DNA from: Nitrincola sp048264025
GTDB lineage: Bacteria; Pseudomonadota; Gammaproteobacteria; Pseudomonadales; Balneatricaceae
Direction of reading: 5' to 3'
Assembly: GCF_048264025.1 (NCBI RefSeq)
Contig: NZ_JBLXDN010000004.1
Location: 1-64,000 of the forward strand
Length of the DNA: 64,000 nt
The position numbers and the translations under genes are program-made. The notes under the pieces were generated by a model. It was not told where the DNA came from. It searched no databases and saw only the letters and a list, made by a program, of their open reading frames with translations. Below, piece by piece: positions 9,108 to 18,252 of the stretch (within the stretch, counting starts at the first letter, position 1; each line of letters opens with the position of its first letter).

Positions 9108-10186
9108 ACAGTCAGCAGTTGGTGACAGGGGCTATTCAGATTGAAGACCCAGCGATCGATAAACGTGATGTGCAGATTCAGACGCTGCACCTGAGTAAGC
9201 GCTACCGCCGTGACGATGCACTGGCGGTGAATGATTTGTCGTTTACTCTGCATAAGGGTGAAATATTAGCCTTGCTCGGTCCTAGTGGCTGTGGCAAAAC
9301 CACAACATTGCGAATGATTGCCGGTTTTGAGCAGGCGGATAGCGGGCAGATTTTTCTGCAGGGGCGTGATGTGACGCACCTGAGTCCACAGCAGCGCAAG
9401 ATTGGTATTGTGTTTCAGGATTATGCGCTGTTCCCACACATGACCATTGAGCAAAATGTCATGTTTGCCATGCGTGATACGCCTAAGGGTGAGCGTGCAG
9501 ATAAAGCAACCAGTTGGTTAGAGCTGATGGGGCTGGATGCACTGCGTAAGCGTTATCCCAATGAATTATCCGGTGGTCAGCAACAGCGTGTCGCTTTGGC
9601 TCGAACGCTGGCGGCTGAGCCAGAACTGGTATTGCTGGATGAGCCTTTCTCGAACCTCGATGCATCGTTGCGTGAATCAACACGTAATGAGATGCGTGCC
9701 CTGTTTAAGCGCTCAGGTACTACGGTAATTCTGGTAACACATGATCAGGCTGAAGCACTCACTTTTGCAGATAAAGTCGGTGTTATGAATCAGGGTTTTC
9801 TGGTGCAGACAGATACGCCGCAGCAGGTTTATCAGCATCCTGCCAATGCGTTTGTGGCGCGTTTTCTCGGGCATACCAATTTACTCTATGGGGATGCACT
9901 GGATGGTTTTGTCAGTACGCCACTGGGCCAGCTACAAGTAGAAAAAGGTCTGCAGGGCCAGGTACAGATGTCGGTGCGTCCTGAAGATCTGCATTTGAGC
10001 CCAGCTCCACGTTGCGATGCCGCGGCTCGGGTGGTCTCTCGGGAATTCCGTGGCCATGATTACTTCTACACACTGGAGCGTGATGGCGTACAGTATTGTG
10101 TTATAGCGCCGCGACACCAGAGCTTTGAAGTTGGCAGTTGGGTAAACATCAATGTGCTGCGCGGTGGCTCGGTACTGCCTGGTTGA
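9104..10186 (+). CDS. fbpC: Ferric iron ABC transporter, ATP-binding subunit
   Basis: A 360-residue ATPase that powers the FbpB permease. The Walker A motif is GPSGCGKTT (59-67), the Q-loop FQDYALFPH is near 105, the signature LSGGQQQRVALARTLA is near 155, and Walker B LVLLDEPFSNLDA is near 178, followed by the switch histidine in VTHDQAEAL. Residues about 260-360 form the regulatory TOBE/OB region typical of the iron and CysA/PotA subgroup. An AAGGGGGG ribosome site precedes the start, which overlaps the fbpB stop. Iron as substrate is inferred from the FbpA partner, since the ATPase itself resembles several uptake subgroups. Confidence 0.93.
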   Translation: MNSQQLVTGAIQIEDPAIDKRDVQIQTLHLSKRYRRDDALAVNDLSFTLHKGEILALLGPSGCGKTTTLRMIAGFEQADSGQIFLQGRDVTHLSPQQRKIGIVFQDYALFPHMTIEQNVMFAMRDTPKGERADKATSWLELMGLDALRKRYPNELSGGQQQRVALARTLAAEPELVLLDEPFSNLDASLRESTRNEMRALFKRSGTTVILVTHDQAEALTFADKVGVMNQGFLVQTDTPQQVYQHPANAFVARFLGHTNLLYGDALDGFVSTPLGQLQVEKGLQGQVQMSVRPEDLHLSPAPRCDAAARVVSREFRGHDYFYTLERDGVQYCVIAPRHQSFEVGSWVNINVLRGGSVLPG

Positions 10187-10189
10187 ATC

Positions 10190-10208
10190 GGAGAGGATTA
10201 ACCTCTCC
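10190..10208. terminator. Bidirectional hairpin between fbpC and pilD
   Basis: GGAGAGG (10190-10196) and CCTCTCC (10202-10208) form a perfect seven-pair stem around ATTAA, four bases after the fbpC stop and before the convergent pilD stop. Neither side has a strong T-tract, so termination could be partial or assisted. Confidence 0.4.
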
Positions 10209-10245
10209 AAAGCTTAACTGCCCAAGGCTTAACTACTCGCCGAGT

Positions 10246-11097
10246 TTAACTGCCTAAATACCAGCGCATCACCGGCTCACCCCAAAGTATTGCAAACCAG
10301 CCTGCAATCGCCAGATAGGGTCCAAAAGGTAAGGGATTTGCAGCCTGGTGCTTGCGCAGAGCAATCATTACACCGGCTAATACAACCCCGGTGACCGATG
10401 AAAATAGAATAATCATCGGTAAGCTGATGGCACCACCCCAGGCGCCCAGTGCGGCCAGCAGTTTAAAGTCGCCATAGCCCATACCTTCCTTGCCGGTCAG
10501 TAGTTTGAATGCCCAGTAGACGCCCCAGAGCGCCAGATAGCCTAAGGCGGCACCCCAGACGGCACTGCTGAGTGTAGTGAACACCTCAAAGCTGTTTAAT
10601 AGTAATCCCAGCCATAATAACGGCAGGGTGATACTGTCTGGCAAAAGTTGATGATCTATATCGATAAATGTCAGTGCGATCAGCGCCCAGGTTAGCAACA
10701 TCAGCGCCAGTCCTGTCAGTGTGATGCCGTACTGCCAGGCAATAAAGGCACATAATATCCCGCTGAGCAGTTCAATCAGGGGATAGCGGGGGCTGATTGT
10801 GCTGCTGCATGAACTGCACTTGCCGCGTAAAACCAACCAACTGCATACAGGAATATTCTCATACCAACGGATCAAGTGGCCACAATGATTGCATCGTGAG
10901 CGGGGAACGGCCAGGTTGAATGGGTCCTGCGTTTCGTCACCTGACTCTGGCGCCAGGGCGGCTTGCCACTCACGCTCCATCATCACCGGCAAACGCAAAA
11001 TTACCACATTAAGAAAACTGCCTACCAGCAAGGCTAGCAGCAGGGCGAAGAAAACGGCCCACCAGGTGTGGGCCGCAAAGAGTTCAAGCATTAGCAT
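10246..11097 (-). CDS. pilD: Type IV prepilin peptidase/N-methyltransferase
   Basis: A 283-residue inner-membrane aspartic protease that cleaves the leader of type IV pilins and pseudopilins and methylates the new N-terminus. The cytoplasmic loop has two CxxC pairs (CNHCGH near 72 and CSSCSS near 97), as in zinc-binding PilD of Pseudomonas and Xanthomonas. The catalytic aspartates fit the FIDIDHQLLPD segment (about 150) and GYGDFKLL (about 213). About seven further hydrophobic segments follow. It is the last gene of a pilB-pilC-pilD operon, 15 bases after pilC. It may also serve type II secretion pseudopilins elsewhere in the genome. Confidence 0.95.
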   Translation of the reverse strand: MLMLELFAAHTWWAVFFALLLALLVGSFLNVVILRLPVMMEREWQAALAPESGDETQDPFNLAVPRSRCNHCGHLIRWYENIPVCSWLVLRGKCSSCSSTISPRYPLIELLSGILCAFIAWQYGITLTGLALMLLTWALIALTFIDIDHQLLPDSITLPLLWLGLLLNSFEVFTTLSSAVWGAALGYLALWGVYWAFKLLTGKEGMGYGDFKLLAALGAWGGAISLPMIILFSSVTGVVLAGVMIALRKHQAANPLPFGPYLAIAGWFAILWGEPVMRWYLGS

Positions 11098-11112
11098 ATG
11101 TTTTGGAAAACC

Positions 11113-12345
11113 TTAGACAACATTACCCAACTGGAAGATTGGCAGATACATGGCAATAACCAGACCGCCGACCAGGGTGCCGAGTACCACCATGATTAAA
11201 GGTTCAAGCAGGCTGGACAGGTTATCAACGGCATTGTCGACTTCCTCTTCGTAAAAAGTGGCGATCTTATCCAGCATGGTATCCAGTGAACCGGCTTCCT
11301 CACCGATGGCGATCATCTGTGTCACCATGGCGGGGTAGATGCCGGTCATATTAACGGCATTTTGCAATGATTGACCGGTGGATACGCCGTTACGCACTTG
11401 AATAATGGCTGTTCTGAACACCACGTTGCCTGCTGCACCAGCGGCCGAATCGAGTGCTGAAACCAAGGGAACCCCTGCAGCAAACGTTGTGGACAGGGTG
11501 CGGGCAAAGCGGGCAATAGCGGCCTTGTATAATATTGCACCCAGTACCGGGATCTTGAGCACAAAGCGGTCTACGGCGTTATGGAATTTTTGTGATTTCT
11601 CCATCAGCTTGGTGAAGCCAAAGCCGAGTAAAACAAAGCCGATCAGAGCGAAGAACCAGTATTGTTGAGCCAGGTCTGACAGGCCTATGACAAACAGTGT
11701 GAAGGCAGGCAGGTCAGCACCAAAGCTGCGGAAAATATCCTGGAACTGAGGGACAACCTTAACCAGCAAAATAGCCGATACAATGATACCCACGGCCACT
11801 ACAGCCGCAGGGTAGGTCATGGCTTTCTTGATTTTGGCCTTCAGCGATTCAATTTTTTCTTTGTAGGTGGCAATTCGATCAAGCATGGTTTCCAGCGCAC
11901 CGGACTGTTCGCCGGCCCGGACCAGAGAACAGGTTAATTCATCAAAGTATTTTGGGTGATTGCTCAATGCAGTGGAAAAATCGGTACCACCGTTAACGTC
12001 ATTACGTATATCGTATGTGAGCTCTTTGAGCTTCACTTTTTCGGTGCCGTTAGCAACGATTTCAAGGCCTTGGAGCAAGGGGACGCCGGATTTCATCATC
12101 GTCGCCATCTGCCGGGTGAAAAACGCTATATCGAGCGGTTTGATCGGCTTGTTTTTACTGCCTAACAGCGACATGCTGCTTTGTTTGGACACCTTGTTGG
12201 GGTTGATGCCCTGTTTGCGCAGCAGTGATTTGGCGATCGCTACATTTTCGGCATCGATTTTACCCTTGCTGCGATTTCCACTGCGATCCTTGCCTTCCCA
12301 CTGGAATGTGGCTTTTTTCTTTTCCTTTTTTGCTGCTATAGCCAT
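11113..12345 (-). CDS. pilC: Type IV pilus inner-membrane platform protein
   Basis: A 410-residue GspF-family protein. The N-terminal cytoplasmic part (about 1-75) is followed by two T2SSF domains (about 75-200 and 280-400), each ending in hydrophobic segments, and the chain finishes with a typical C-terminal membrane helix and PIFQLGNVV end. PilC anchors the pilus in the inner membrane and is thought to be turned by PilB to add pilin subunits. It sits between pilB and pilD with short gaps of 17 and 15 bases, indicating one transcript. Confidence 0.96.
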   Translation of the reverse strand: MAIAAKKEKKKATFQWEGKDRSGNRSKGKIDAENVAIAKSLLRKQGINPNKVSKQSSMSLLGSKNKPIKPLDIAFFTRQMATMMKSGVPLLQGLEIVANGTEKVKLKELTYDIRNDVNGGTDFSTALSNHPKYFDELTCSLVRAGEQSGALETMLDRIATYKEKIESLKAKIKKAMTYPAAVVAVGIIVSAILLVKVVPQFQDIFRSFGADLPAFTLFVIGLSDLAQQYWFFALIGFVLLGFGFTKLMEKSQKFHNAVDRFVLKIPVLGAILYKAAIARFARTLSTTFAAGVPLVSALDSAAGAAGNVVFRTAIIQVRNGVSTGQSLQNAVNMTGIYPAMVTQMIAIGEEAGSLDTMLDKIATFYEEEVDNAVDNLSSLLEPLIMVVLGTLVGGLVIAMYLPIFQLGNVV

Positions 12346-12362
12346 CTGAGTTATTTCCCTTA

Positions 12363-14081
12363 TCAGGTTTTAATAACGCGATTCATTTCTTCAAGACTAG
12401 TCAGGCCATTGGCGACTTTAAGTAGTCCGGATTCCCGTAGAGTTTTGAAACCCTGTTTGCGAGCAACGCGTAATATGTCCAGTGAGTTACCGTTTTCCAT
12501 AATACATTCGGCAACCTCTTGTGTCATGGCAAGCATCTCATAAATACCGACACGCCCTTTATATCCGCGGTTACATTTAGAGCAGCCTTCATGATTTGCT
12601 TCATATAGGTGCAGGTCAGGAATCTGATCAGGTTTAAAGCCCTCTTCAAGCAAGGTGGCTTCTGGTAGATCGATCGGCCGCTTACAGGATTCGCATAAGC
12701 GCCGGCCTAAGCGTTGGGCAATAATCAGGCTGACGGACGTGGCTACGTTAAAGGCAGGGACACCCATGTTACGCAAACGGGTCAGTGTTTCTGGGGCGCT
12801 GTTGGTATGCAGGGTTGATAGCACCATGTGGCCTGTTTGTGCTGCCTTGATAGCGATCTCAGCCGTTTCCAGGTCACGTATCTCACCGACCATGACCACA
12901 TCGGGGTCCTGTCGTAGGAAAGAACGCAAGGCTTCGGCGAAGGTCAGGCCCACTTTGATGTTGACGTGTACCTGGTTGATGCCATCCATATTGATCTCCA
13001 CCGGATCTTCCGCAGTGGAGATGTTGCGTTCAGCGGTATTGAGAATGTTCAAGCCGGTATAGAGGGTAACGGTCTTACCTGAACCTGTGGGTCCTGTTAC
13101 CAGAATCATCCCCTGGGGTTGTTCTAGGGTGCTTAGGTAGATTTTTTTCTGATCGGGCTCAAAGCCCAGGGCTTCAACACCTATTTGGGCACTGGTTGGG
13201 TCGAGGATACGTAGTACGATTTTTTCGCCCCAGAGAGTCGGTAACGAGTTGACACGAAAATCTATAGCGCGTGTCTTGGATATTTTCATCTTGATGCGCC
13301 CGTCTTGAGGCACGCGCTTTTCGGAAATATCCATTTGTGACATAACTTTGAGTCGGGCTGCCAGGCGAGTGGCCAGGTTCATCGGTGGGCGATGCACCTC
13401 TTGCAATATGCCATCGATACGACAGCGCACACGGTAGCTCTTTTCGTAAGGTTCAAAGTGAATATCTGATGCTCCGGACTTGATCGCATCCATGAGTACT
13501 TTGTTGATGAAACGTACGATTGGTGCTTCACTGGCGGCATCTTCGGCTGACTGTTCTTCGTCTTTTTTCTGAGTGCCGTCTTCAATGTCGAGATTATCAA
13601 GATCAGCGTCATCGAGATCGCCCAGTGCAGAGCTTTGTTGCTGGTCGAGGTAGACATCCAGGGCGGCTGACAGTTTGTCTTCTTCAACAATGACAACTTC
13701 AGTAATGATCCCGGTCTGGAATTTTATTTCATCAATACCCTGCATGTTAGTTGGATCAGCGACCGCAACAAATAAACGGTTATCGCGCTTCATCAAGGGC
13801 AAGATGTGGTGTTTGGTGATCAGGGCATCAGAAACAATTTCTTTGGGAAGTGAATCGCCGGGGATGGCGTCCAGATCCAGCAATGGAAGACCGAATTCTT
13901 CGGCGGCCGCTGAAGCAGCTCTATGTGCACTGACCAAACGTTGTTTAATGATATAGCTGACGAATGGTTGCTTGGCTTCACGTGACTTGTTTATCGCATC
14001 GGTTGCAACTTCGGATGAAAAAACACCGTCCATTACAAGGCGTCTGGCAAGTCCGCTGAGTGGTTGAGCCCCTTGTGCCAC
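12363..14081 (-). CDS. pilB: Type IV pilus extension ATPase
   Basis: A 572-residue hexameric GspE-family ATPase that powers pilus extension. It has an N-terminal MshEN-like domain (about 30-150), then the ATPase with Walker A GPTGSGKT near 332, a Walker B-type segment in VVMVGEIRD and the His box HMVLSTLHTN. Four cysteines in CESCKRP and CSKCNRGYKGRVG form the family zinc site near 465-510. I chose the GTG at 14081 because GGGAG lies five bases upstream; the TTG at 14093 has no ribosome site. It is first in pilBCD. No pilA pilin gene lies in front, unlike many relatives. Confidence 0.95.
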   Translation of the reverse strand: MAQGAQPLSGLARRLVMDGVFSSEVATDAINKSREAKQPFVSYIIKQRLVSAHRAASAAAEEFGLPLLDLDAIPGDSLPKEIVSDALITKHHILPLMKRDNRLFVAVADPTNMQGIDEIKFQTGIITEVVIVEEDKLSAALDVYLDQQQSSALGDLDDADLDNLDIEDGTQKKDEEQSAEDAASEAPIVRFINKVLMDAIKSGASDIHFEPYEKSYRVRCRIDGILQEVHRPPMNLATRLAARLKVMSQMDISEKRVPQDGRIKMKISKTRAIDFRVNSLPTLWGEKIVLRILDPTSAQIGVEALGFEPDQKKIYLSTLEQPQGMILVTGPTGSGKTVTLYTGLNILNTAERNISTAEDPVEINMDGINQVHVNIKVGLTFAEALRSFLRQDPDVVMVGEIRDLETAEIAIKAAQTGHMVLSTLHTNSAPETLTRLRNMGVPAFNVATSVSLIIAQRLGRRLCESCKRPIDLPEATLLEEGFKPDQIPDLHLYEANHEGCSKCNRGYKGRVGIYEMLAMTQEVAECIMENGNSLDILRVARKQGFKTLRESGLLKVANGLTSLEEMNRVIKT

Positions 14082-14106
14082 AGTAACTCCCAAGCTAATC
14101 TAGTTG

Positions 14107-14133
14107 TTTATAATATAACAGCATAGCAATCAA
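14107..14133 (-). promoter_or_regulatory. Candidate sigma-70 promoter for pilBCD
   Basis: Reading the minus strand, TTGATT (14133-14128) and TATAAA (14112-14107) are 15 bases apart upstream of pilB. The spacing is short, so this is tentative. The same gap also serves pilS on the plus strand, for which I found no convincing promoter. Confidence 0.33.
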
Positions 14134-14245
14134 ATCACAGTTACTCACAGTTATCAATTGCCTGGGCCCTTATGTCGCGGGCAATCCGGCTTTATTTGAT
14201 CCGGCGCAAGGATTCAGTTAAGGCCATCAACGGGATAAGCAGTTT

Positions 14246-15847
14246 ATGCAAGCAAGTCAAAAGGCATGGCGTATTATGCGCCTGTTGACGGTCTACCGGA
14301 TTATACTGGCATTATTGCTCATGGTGCTGATTTCCACTGGATATCTGCCTGAGCCTTTGGGTGAGGAAGCGCCACGGTTGTTCTTGATAACGGCCTCTGT
14401 CTATGTGGTGGTGACGCTCCTGGCTATCTATCCCTTATTACTGCGTACGCCGGCCTACACCTGGCAGGTGTATTTCTATACCTGTGTCGATATTGTGGTA
14501 TTTACCCTGATGATGCATGCCAGTGGTGGTGTAGCCAGTGGTGTCGGTATGCTTATGGTTGTTAGTATTGCCAATGCCAGCATGCTGCTGGCAGGGCGTA
14601 TGTCGGTGTTTTTTGCTGCACTGGCTTCCTTGGCCGTGCTGGGGCAACAGTTTTATACTCAGTTGTATGGTATAGCCAGTGCTTATAATTACTCTATGGC
14701 GGGTTTGCTGGGATTAACACTGATCGTGACCTCGGTGCTGGCAACGGTTTTGGCGCGCCAGGCCAGGGAGAGTGCCGATCTGGCTCACTCCCGTGGTGTT
14801 GATCTGGCCAATATGTCTGAATTGACCGAGCAGGTGATCAGCCAGATGGCAACGGGGGTAATCGTGGTGGATGAACAGCACCATGTACGCCTGGTAAATG
14901 AAGCGGCAAGGCGGTTGCTGGATGCCCCTTCGCAAATGCTGGGTACTCATCTGCAGCAATTCAGTATAGAGCTGAATTTACAATTGCGGCTTTGGCGTGG
15001 ACAGAGTCGACAGGGCCATGAAAAACGTTCGGTTGAAACCTTGCCTGCCAGTTTGCTGGTACAGATGATTAAAGTGGGTCGTGCCGGTGATGACACCAAG
15101 ACCGGCGTGTTGATATTTCTTGAAGATGCGGCCGCGGTCAACGATCAGTCACAGCAATTGCGACTGGCCGCACTGGGTCGGTTAACCGCCGGTATCGCAC
15201 ATGAAATCCGCAACCCGCTGAGTGCCATCCGTCATGCGGGCGAATTACTGGCGGAGTCTGATAAATTACCGCCTGAAGATTTGCGGCTGACTGACATCAT
15301 TCAGGAGAATACCGCACGGGTGAATCGGATAGTTGAAGATGTGCTTCAGTTGGGTAATCGCGATAGGGTATTTGGAGAAGAAATATTATTAAACAAATAC
15401 TTAAGTGGTTTTATTGAAGAGATTTATTGTTTATATCCTGATGCCCGTTCTGTGTTGAAAATCGATGATCAGAGTACTGAACCCTTGACAGTTTATTTTG
15501 ATTCAGGACACCTGCACCAGATCCTCAGCAATTTATGTCAAAATGCCCTGAATTTTGCCAATCAGTCGCTTGCATCACCCAGTGTAACTGTGTTGCTTGC
15601 CGGAGACGCGACACGAGGTTGTTATCTTGAGGTCATTAATAATGGGCCAGTGGTTCTGCCGCAGGAAAAGGAGCGTTTGTTTGAGCCTTTTTTCACTACA
15701 ACAAGCAAGGGCACCGGGCTGGGGCTTTACCTGTCCAAGGAGCTTGCGCAAGCAAATCAATGCCATCTTGCTCATCGGCAGCAAAATGAAAACACCTGTT
15801 TTAGATTGAGTTTTGGGCCACAAGCGATTATCAGGGAGTCTGATTAA
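14246..15847 (+). CDS. pilS: Membrane sensor histidine kinase of the pilus two-component system
   Basis: A 533-residue kinase. The N-terminal 190 residues hold about six membrane helices, as in PilS of Pseudomonas, which senses pilin in the inner membrane. A PAS domain follows (about 195-300), then a HisKA domain with the phospho-accepting H319 in AHEIRNPLS, and an HATPase domain with N-box LCQNALNFA near 435 and G-box GTGLGLYL near 490. It is translationally coupled to pilR (TAATG overlap). It is divergent from pilB, so sensor and machinery share a control region. Confidence 0.93.
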   Translation: MQASQKAWRIMRLLTVYRIILALLLMVLISTGYLPEPLGEEAPRLFLITASVYVVVTLLAIYPLLLRTPAYTWQVYFYTCVDIVVFTLMMHASGGVASGVGMLMVVSIANASMLLAGRMSVFFAALASLAVLGQQFYTQLYGIASAYNYSMAGLLGLTLIVTSVLATVLARQARESADLAHSRGVDLANMSELTEQVISQMATGVIVVDEQHHVRLVNEAARRLLDAPSQMLGTHLQQFSIELNLQLRLWRGQSRQGHEKRSVETLPASLLVQMIKVGRAGDDTKTGVLIFLEDAAAVNDQSQQLRLAALGRLTAGIAHEIRNPLSAIRHAGELLAESDKLPPEDLRLTDIIQENTARVNRIVEDVLQLGNRDRVFGEEILLNKYLSGFIEEIYCLYPDARSVLKIDDQSTEPLTVYFDSGHLHQILSNLCQNALNFANQSLASPSVTVLLAGDATRGCYLEVINNGPVVLPQEKERLFEPFFTTTSKGTGLGLYLSKELAQANQCHLAHRQQNENTCFRLSFGPQAIIRESD

Positions 15848-17250
15848 TGAAAAGTGTAAGTGCTACTGACCGGTCGCCGGTTTTACAGCCCAGAGTACTG
15901 GTGGTAGATGATGAGCCGGATATACGTGAGTTGATCAGCTTGACGTTAACACGGATGCAGGTTGATTGTCTGGAGGCGGCTACCCTGGCAGAAGCTTTGC
16001 AATTACTGGAACAGCAAGGACAGGGAAGTATTCAGCTCTGCCTGACGGATATGCGTCTGCCTGATGGTAATGGCATGGACTTGATCTATCGCATACAAAA
16101 GTACTATCCACACATTCCTGTTGCCATGATTACTGCACACGGCAATATGAGTAGTGCCATTGAAGCCCTCAAGGCTGGCGCCTTCGATTTTCTGAATAAA
16201 CCCGTTGAATTACAGACGCTGCGTAACCTGGTTACCTCAGCTGTCAGGCTGGAAAAACAACAGCAAAACGCGCCAGGTGGTGATCCTGGACCTGAATTGA
16301 TGGGACAATCTCGCGCGATTGAGAAGATACGCGCTCTGGTAGCACGTCTTGCGCGTAGCCTGGCCCCTGTTCATATTTCGGGTGAATCGGGCACAGGTAA
16401 AGAGCTGGTAGCACGTATGCTGCACCATCGCAGCCACCGTTGTGACAAGCCGTTCATCGCCGTAAATTGTGGCGCTATTCCAGCTGACCTGATGGAAAGT
16501 GAATTTTTTGGCCATCGTAAGGGCAGTTTCACTGGGGCGACTCAGCATAAAGAGGGGCTGTTTCAGGCGGCAGAGGGCGGCACGCTTTTCCTGGATGAGG
16601 TCGCTGACTTGCCGCTGGATATGCAGGTGAAGCTATTGCGTGCGATCCAGGAAAAGTCGGTCAGACCGGTGGGGGCACAAAAAGAAGAGTTCGTCGATGT
16701 TCGTATTGTCAGTGCAACCCATGAAGACTTGGCCGCCAAAGTGGAGATGGGGGAGTTTCGTGAAGACCTCTACTACCGCATCAATGTGATCGAATTGCGT
16801 GTGCCTCCACTGCGAGAGCATGCGGAAGATATTCCCTATCTGGCTGCGTATTTTCTGCAGCAGCTGGCTACAGAAATGGGGCGTTCGGCACCACGCTTAT
16901 CAGCCGAAGCACAAGAACGCCTATGCCAGCATCGCTTTCCTGGTAATGTCCGTGAGCTGGAAAACGTATTGGCACGCGCGATTACCCTCAATGAAGGTGA
17001 TCTGATAGAGGTTGAGGATATTCAAGTCGATAACCGCAGTCAGTCAGCCTGTGAGGAGCCACTTGCCGGTGCAAATGGCTTACACAAGGTGTGTAGCATG
17101 GGGTTGGAGGCTTATCTGGAGCTGGTTGAACGACAGATATTGCAGGAAGCCTTAGAGACAACCCAGTTTAATAAAACAGCTGCCGCCCGCAAGCTGGGTA
17201 TTTCCTTCCGGACGCTGCGTTACCGGCTGAAAAAACTGGGAATGGACTAG
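15847..17250 (+). CDS. pilR: Sigma-54-dependent response regulator of pilin transcription
   Basis: A 467-residue NtrC-family activator. The receiver domain (about 15-130) carries D68 as phosphoacceptor and the acidic pair at DDEPD (21-25). The AAA+ domain has Walker A GESGTGKE near 181 and a GSFTGA loop near 229 that contacts sigma-54; this is the usual GAFTGA with Ala replaced by Ser, a substitution tolerated in other family members. A Fis-type helix-turn-helix ends the protein (NKTAAARKLGISFRTLRYRLKKLG). PilR normally activates pilA, but its target promoter is not in this window. Confidence 0.95.
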   Translation: MKSVSATDRSPVLQPRVLVVDDEPDIRELISLTLTRMQVDCLEAATLAEALQLLEQQGQGSIQLCLTDMRLPDGNGMDLIYRIQKYYPHIPVAMITAHGNMSSAIEALKAGAFDFLNKPVELQTLRNLVTSAVRLEKQQQNAPGGDPGPELMGQSRAIEKIRALVARLARSLAPVHISGESGTGKELVARMLHHRSHRCDKPFIAVNCGAIPADLMESEFFGHRKGSFTGATQHKEGLFQAAEGGTLFLDEVADLPLDMQVKLLRAIQEKSVRPVGAQKEEFVDVRIVSATHEDLAAKVEMGEFREDLYYRINVIELRVPPLREHAEDIPYLAAYFLQQLATEMGRSAPRLSAEAQERLCQHRFPGNVRELENVLARAITLNEGDLIEVEDIQVDNRSQSACEEPLAGANGLHKVCSMGLEAYLELVERQILQEALETTQFNKTAAARKLGISFRTLRYRLKKLGMD

Positions 17251-17253
17251 CAG

Positions 17254-17273
17254 GCCGGGTTAAACGCCCCGGC
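17254..17273. terminator. Hairpin at the pilR/ppsR convergence
   Basis: GCCGGG (17254-17259) pairs with CCCGGC (17268-17273) across the ppsR stop, three bases after the pilR stop. It has no T-tract. It may still limit read-through between the two convergent genes. Confidence 0.35.
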
Positions 17274-18081
17274 GAGTGAGACCGGCTTCTGCCATAATAC
17301 GGGTGGCAATTTCTTCTACGGAAAAATGTGTGGTATTGATGCTGCTGATACTTAATTGCTTGAAGCGGCGTTCCACTTCGCGCACCTCAAACTCACACTG
17401 TTCCAGAGAGGCGTAGCGACTGTTCGGGCGACGCTCATGGCGTATGGCTGTCAGGTGGAAGGGATCGATGGTCAAGCCGAAAAGTTTGTCGCGGTGTTGC
17501 ATCAGAACCTCTGGCAGACCTCCCATTTCCAGGTCCTCGATGGTAATTGGATAGTTGGCTGCACGTATACCAAACTGCAACGCCATATATAGACAGGTGG
17601 GTGTTTTACCACAGCGGGATACGCCAACCAGTATCACGTCTGCCTTGCTGTATTGCTGTACTCGTCCGCCATCATCATTGTCCAGCGCAAAGTTAACTGA
17701 AGCGATACGTTCTTTATAACGACTGGACTCATTGATCGCATGGGATTTTCCTACCGAATAGGAGGAGCGTAGCTGCAACTCCTGTTCAAGCGGTTTTAGA
17801 AAGGATTCGAACACATCGATCTTGAACCCGCGACAAGCGGCGATGGTTTCACGTATTTCAGGATTAACAATGGTATCGAAAACAATTGCGGCTTGACCAG
17901 TACGCTCACAGGCCTCATTGATGCGGACGACAACCGCATGGGCTTTTTCCAGCGTGTCGATATAGGGCAGGGTCACCATTTCGAACTGAATGCCGTCAAA
18001 CTGAGTCAGTAGGCTATTGCCCAGTGTTTCGGCCGTGATGCCTGTACCGTCAGAAATGAAAAATGCTGTACGTTTAATCAA
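17260..18081 (-). CDS. ppsR: PEP synthase regulatory protein (bifunctional kinase/pyrophosphorylase)
   Basis: A 273-residue DUF299/PSRP protein that reversibly inactivates PEP synthase by ADP-dependent phosphorylation of an active-site threonine and removes the phosphate with inorganic phosphate. The start FFISDGTGITAETLG and the P-loop GVSRCGKTPTC near residue 155 are hallmark sequences. It is divergent from ppsA, its expected substrate, across a 171-base gap, an arrangement conserved in many proteobacteria. Confidence 0.96.
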   Translation of the reverse strand: MIKRTAFFISDGTGITAETLGNSLLTQFDGIQFEMVTLPYIDTLEKAHAVVVRINEACERTGQAAIVFDTIVNPEIRETIAACRGFKIDVFESFLKPLEQELQLRSSYSVGKSHAINESSRYKERIASVNFALDNDDGGRVQQYSKADVILVGVSRCGKTPTCLYMALQFGIRAANYPITIEDLEMGGLPEVLMQHRDKLFGLTIDPFHLTAIRHERRPNSRYASLEQCEFEVREVERRFKQLSISSINTTHFSVEEIATRIMAEAGLTRRGV

Positions 18082-18252
18082 GAGAGCGCCTATCTTGTTA
18101 GAACGAAAATATCGGCCTGGATGCTATGTAGTTTTATTACAATACAGTCAGGACAAGGATTTTTCATTTTAACTGAAGTATCATCGGGGTTTTAGTGCCG
18201 ACAAAAAAAATACTCACGGCGGACTTTCAGACCAACCACAGGAGAGTTTACC

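Noticed and set aside
14094..14245. pilA or a sigma-54 promoter between pilB and pilS
   Set aside because: No reading frame with a prepilin leader and no GG/GC pair with the -24/-12 spacing could be found in this gap.
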